DNA of 5,424 nt. Origin: Acidobacteriota bacterium (GTDB lineage Bacteria > Acidobacteriota > Polarisedimenticolia > Gp22-AA2). A model generated the notes under the pieces. That model made no database searches and was not told the origin of the DNA. It saw only the letters and a list, made by a program, of their open reading frames with translations. Below are positions 4,892-5,424 of the stretch, piece by piece (the stretch's first letter is position 1; every line of letters begins with the position of its first letter). A program made the translations under genes and the position numbers. The stretch is from the NCBI GenBank assembly GCA_027297005.1, contig JAPUIN010000365.1:1-5424 (forward strand). The letters run 5' to 3'.

Positions 4892-5424
4892 GCGAGCGGC
4901 GCAGCGTCGTCATCGTCGATGGAGTTCGCACTCCGTTCTGCAGGGCGTGGGGCGCTCTTGCCGACGTGCCGGCTGATGAGCTGGCGCGCATCGCGCTGGT
5001 CGAGGCGATGGCGAGGATCGATCTCGACCCCGGCGTCGTCGACGAGGTGATCGTCGGCAACATCGCGCAGCCCGCCGAATCGACAACCCTGGCGCGGGTG
5101 GCGGCGCTCAAGGCAGGGATCCCGCGGCGCGTCCCCGCTTTCACCGTGAACCAGAATTGCGCCTCCGGTCTGCAGTCGATCACGAGCGCCTATCATCTCG
5201 TCGAGTCGGGCCTCGCCGACGTGGTCCTCGCGGGCGGCGTGGAGTCGATGTCGCGCATTCCCTTCCAGCTGCCGTACTCCTTTATCAAGCGCATCATGGG
5301 GGTGCGACGGGCACGATCGCTCCTGGCGAAAATCCCGGCTGCTCTGCGGTTCCGGGGAAGCGACCTGATCCCGGTGCCGGTACTGCAGACGGGGCTGACC
5401 GACGCCATCTGCGGACTCAACATG
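4888..5424 (+). CDS. Thiolase (acetyl-CoA C-acyltransferase), FadI/HADHB-like, 3' end outside window
   Basis: The enzyme cleaves 3-ketoacyl-CoA with CoA (the last step of beta-oxidation), or runs the reverse condensation. The first 179 codons are present and the frame stays open to the right edge. The N-terminus VVIVDGVRTPF is typical of thiolases. The acyl-accepting nucleophile is Cys91 in VNQNCASGLQS, followed by the glycine-rich DVVLAGGVESMS. After this, a long basic/hydrophobic stretch (about 130-170, with SFIKRIMGVRRARSL and LIPVP followed by TGL) resembles the insertion found in FadI and mitochondrial HADHB, the thiolase subunits of trifunctional complexes, rather than short biosynthetic thiolases. 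The catalytic His and second Cys lie beyond the window. ATG at 4888 lacks a good Shine-Dalgarno of its own, suggesting coupled translation from the upstream genes. A hydratase/dehydrogenase partner could follow, but is not visible. Confidence 0.93.
   Translation, partial: MSERRSVVIVDGVRTPFCRAWGALADVPADELARIALVEAMARIDLDPGVVDEVIVGNIAQPAESTTLARVAALKAGIPRRVPAFTVNQNCASGLQSITSAYHLVESGLADVVLAGGVESMSRIPFQLPYSFIKRIMGVRRARSLLAKIPAALRFRGSDLIPVPVLQTGLTDAICGLNM

Noticed and set aside
1..5424. CRISPR arrays, insertion sequences, tRNA or rRNA genes
   Set aside because: No spaced repeats, transposase motifs, terminal inverted repeats, cloverleaf or rRNA-like sequence were seen.

Overview
The window is a GC-rich, gene-dense bacterial segment with every recognisable gene on the + strand. 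It combines two sigma-54 activators (AAA+ proteins with an intact GAFTGA loop), a DegP/HtrA-type protease with two PDZ domains, and a FadI/HADHB-like thiolase. That mix suits a Gram-negative-type, environmentally versatile lineage such as Acidobacteriota, Myxococcota or other deltaproteobacteria-like groups. This placement is an inference from gene style; no marker gene is present to fix it.

Layout. (1) Positions 1-908 hold the 3' part of a sigma-54-dependent transcriptional activator whose N-terminal sensory or receiver domain lies off the left edge. (2) Positions 909-1163 are a 255-base control region. It contains a perfect 7+7 palindrome (920-934), a second perfect 12-base palindrome (1039-1050) and a textbook sigma-54 promoter (1118-1133, TGGCAC-N5-TTGCT). 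(3) Positions 1164-1565 encode a stand-alone receiver-domain protein with an Arg at the usual Thr/Ser switch position. (4) Positions 1584-3360 look like a self-contained htrA transcription unit: sigma-70-type promoter, good ribosome binding site, 528-codon protease gene and a strong intrinsic terminator. (5) Positions 3450-4847 encode a full-length NtrX-like response regulator, probably read from an extended -10 promoter that sits in the T-tract of the htrA terminator. (6) From 4888 to the right edge runs the first third or so of a thiolase. A 15-codon micro-ORF between them overlaps both neighbours by ATGA.

How it fits together. The receiver gene sits behind a sigma-54 promoter with upstream palindromes placed where an activator would bind, and it is bracketed by two sigma-54 activators. 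The simplest reading is a local phospho-signalling module in which one activator switches on a small receiver protein, and possibly htrA by read-through because no terminator is visible between them. The thiolase is probably co-transcribed with the NtrX-like regulator and starts a fatty-acid oxidation segment. The regulatory wiring is inference; the promoter, terminator and motif sequences are read directly.
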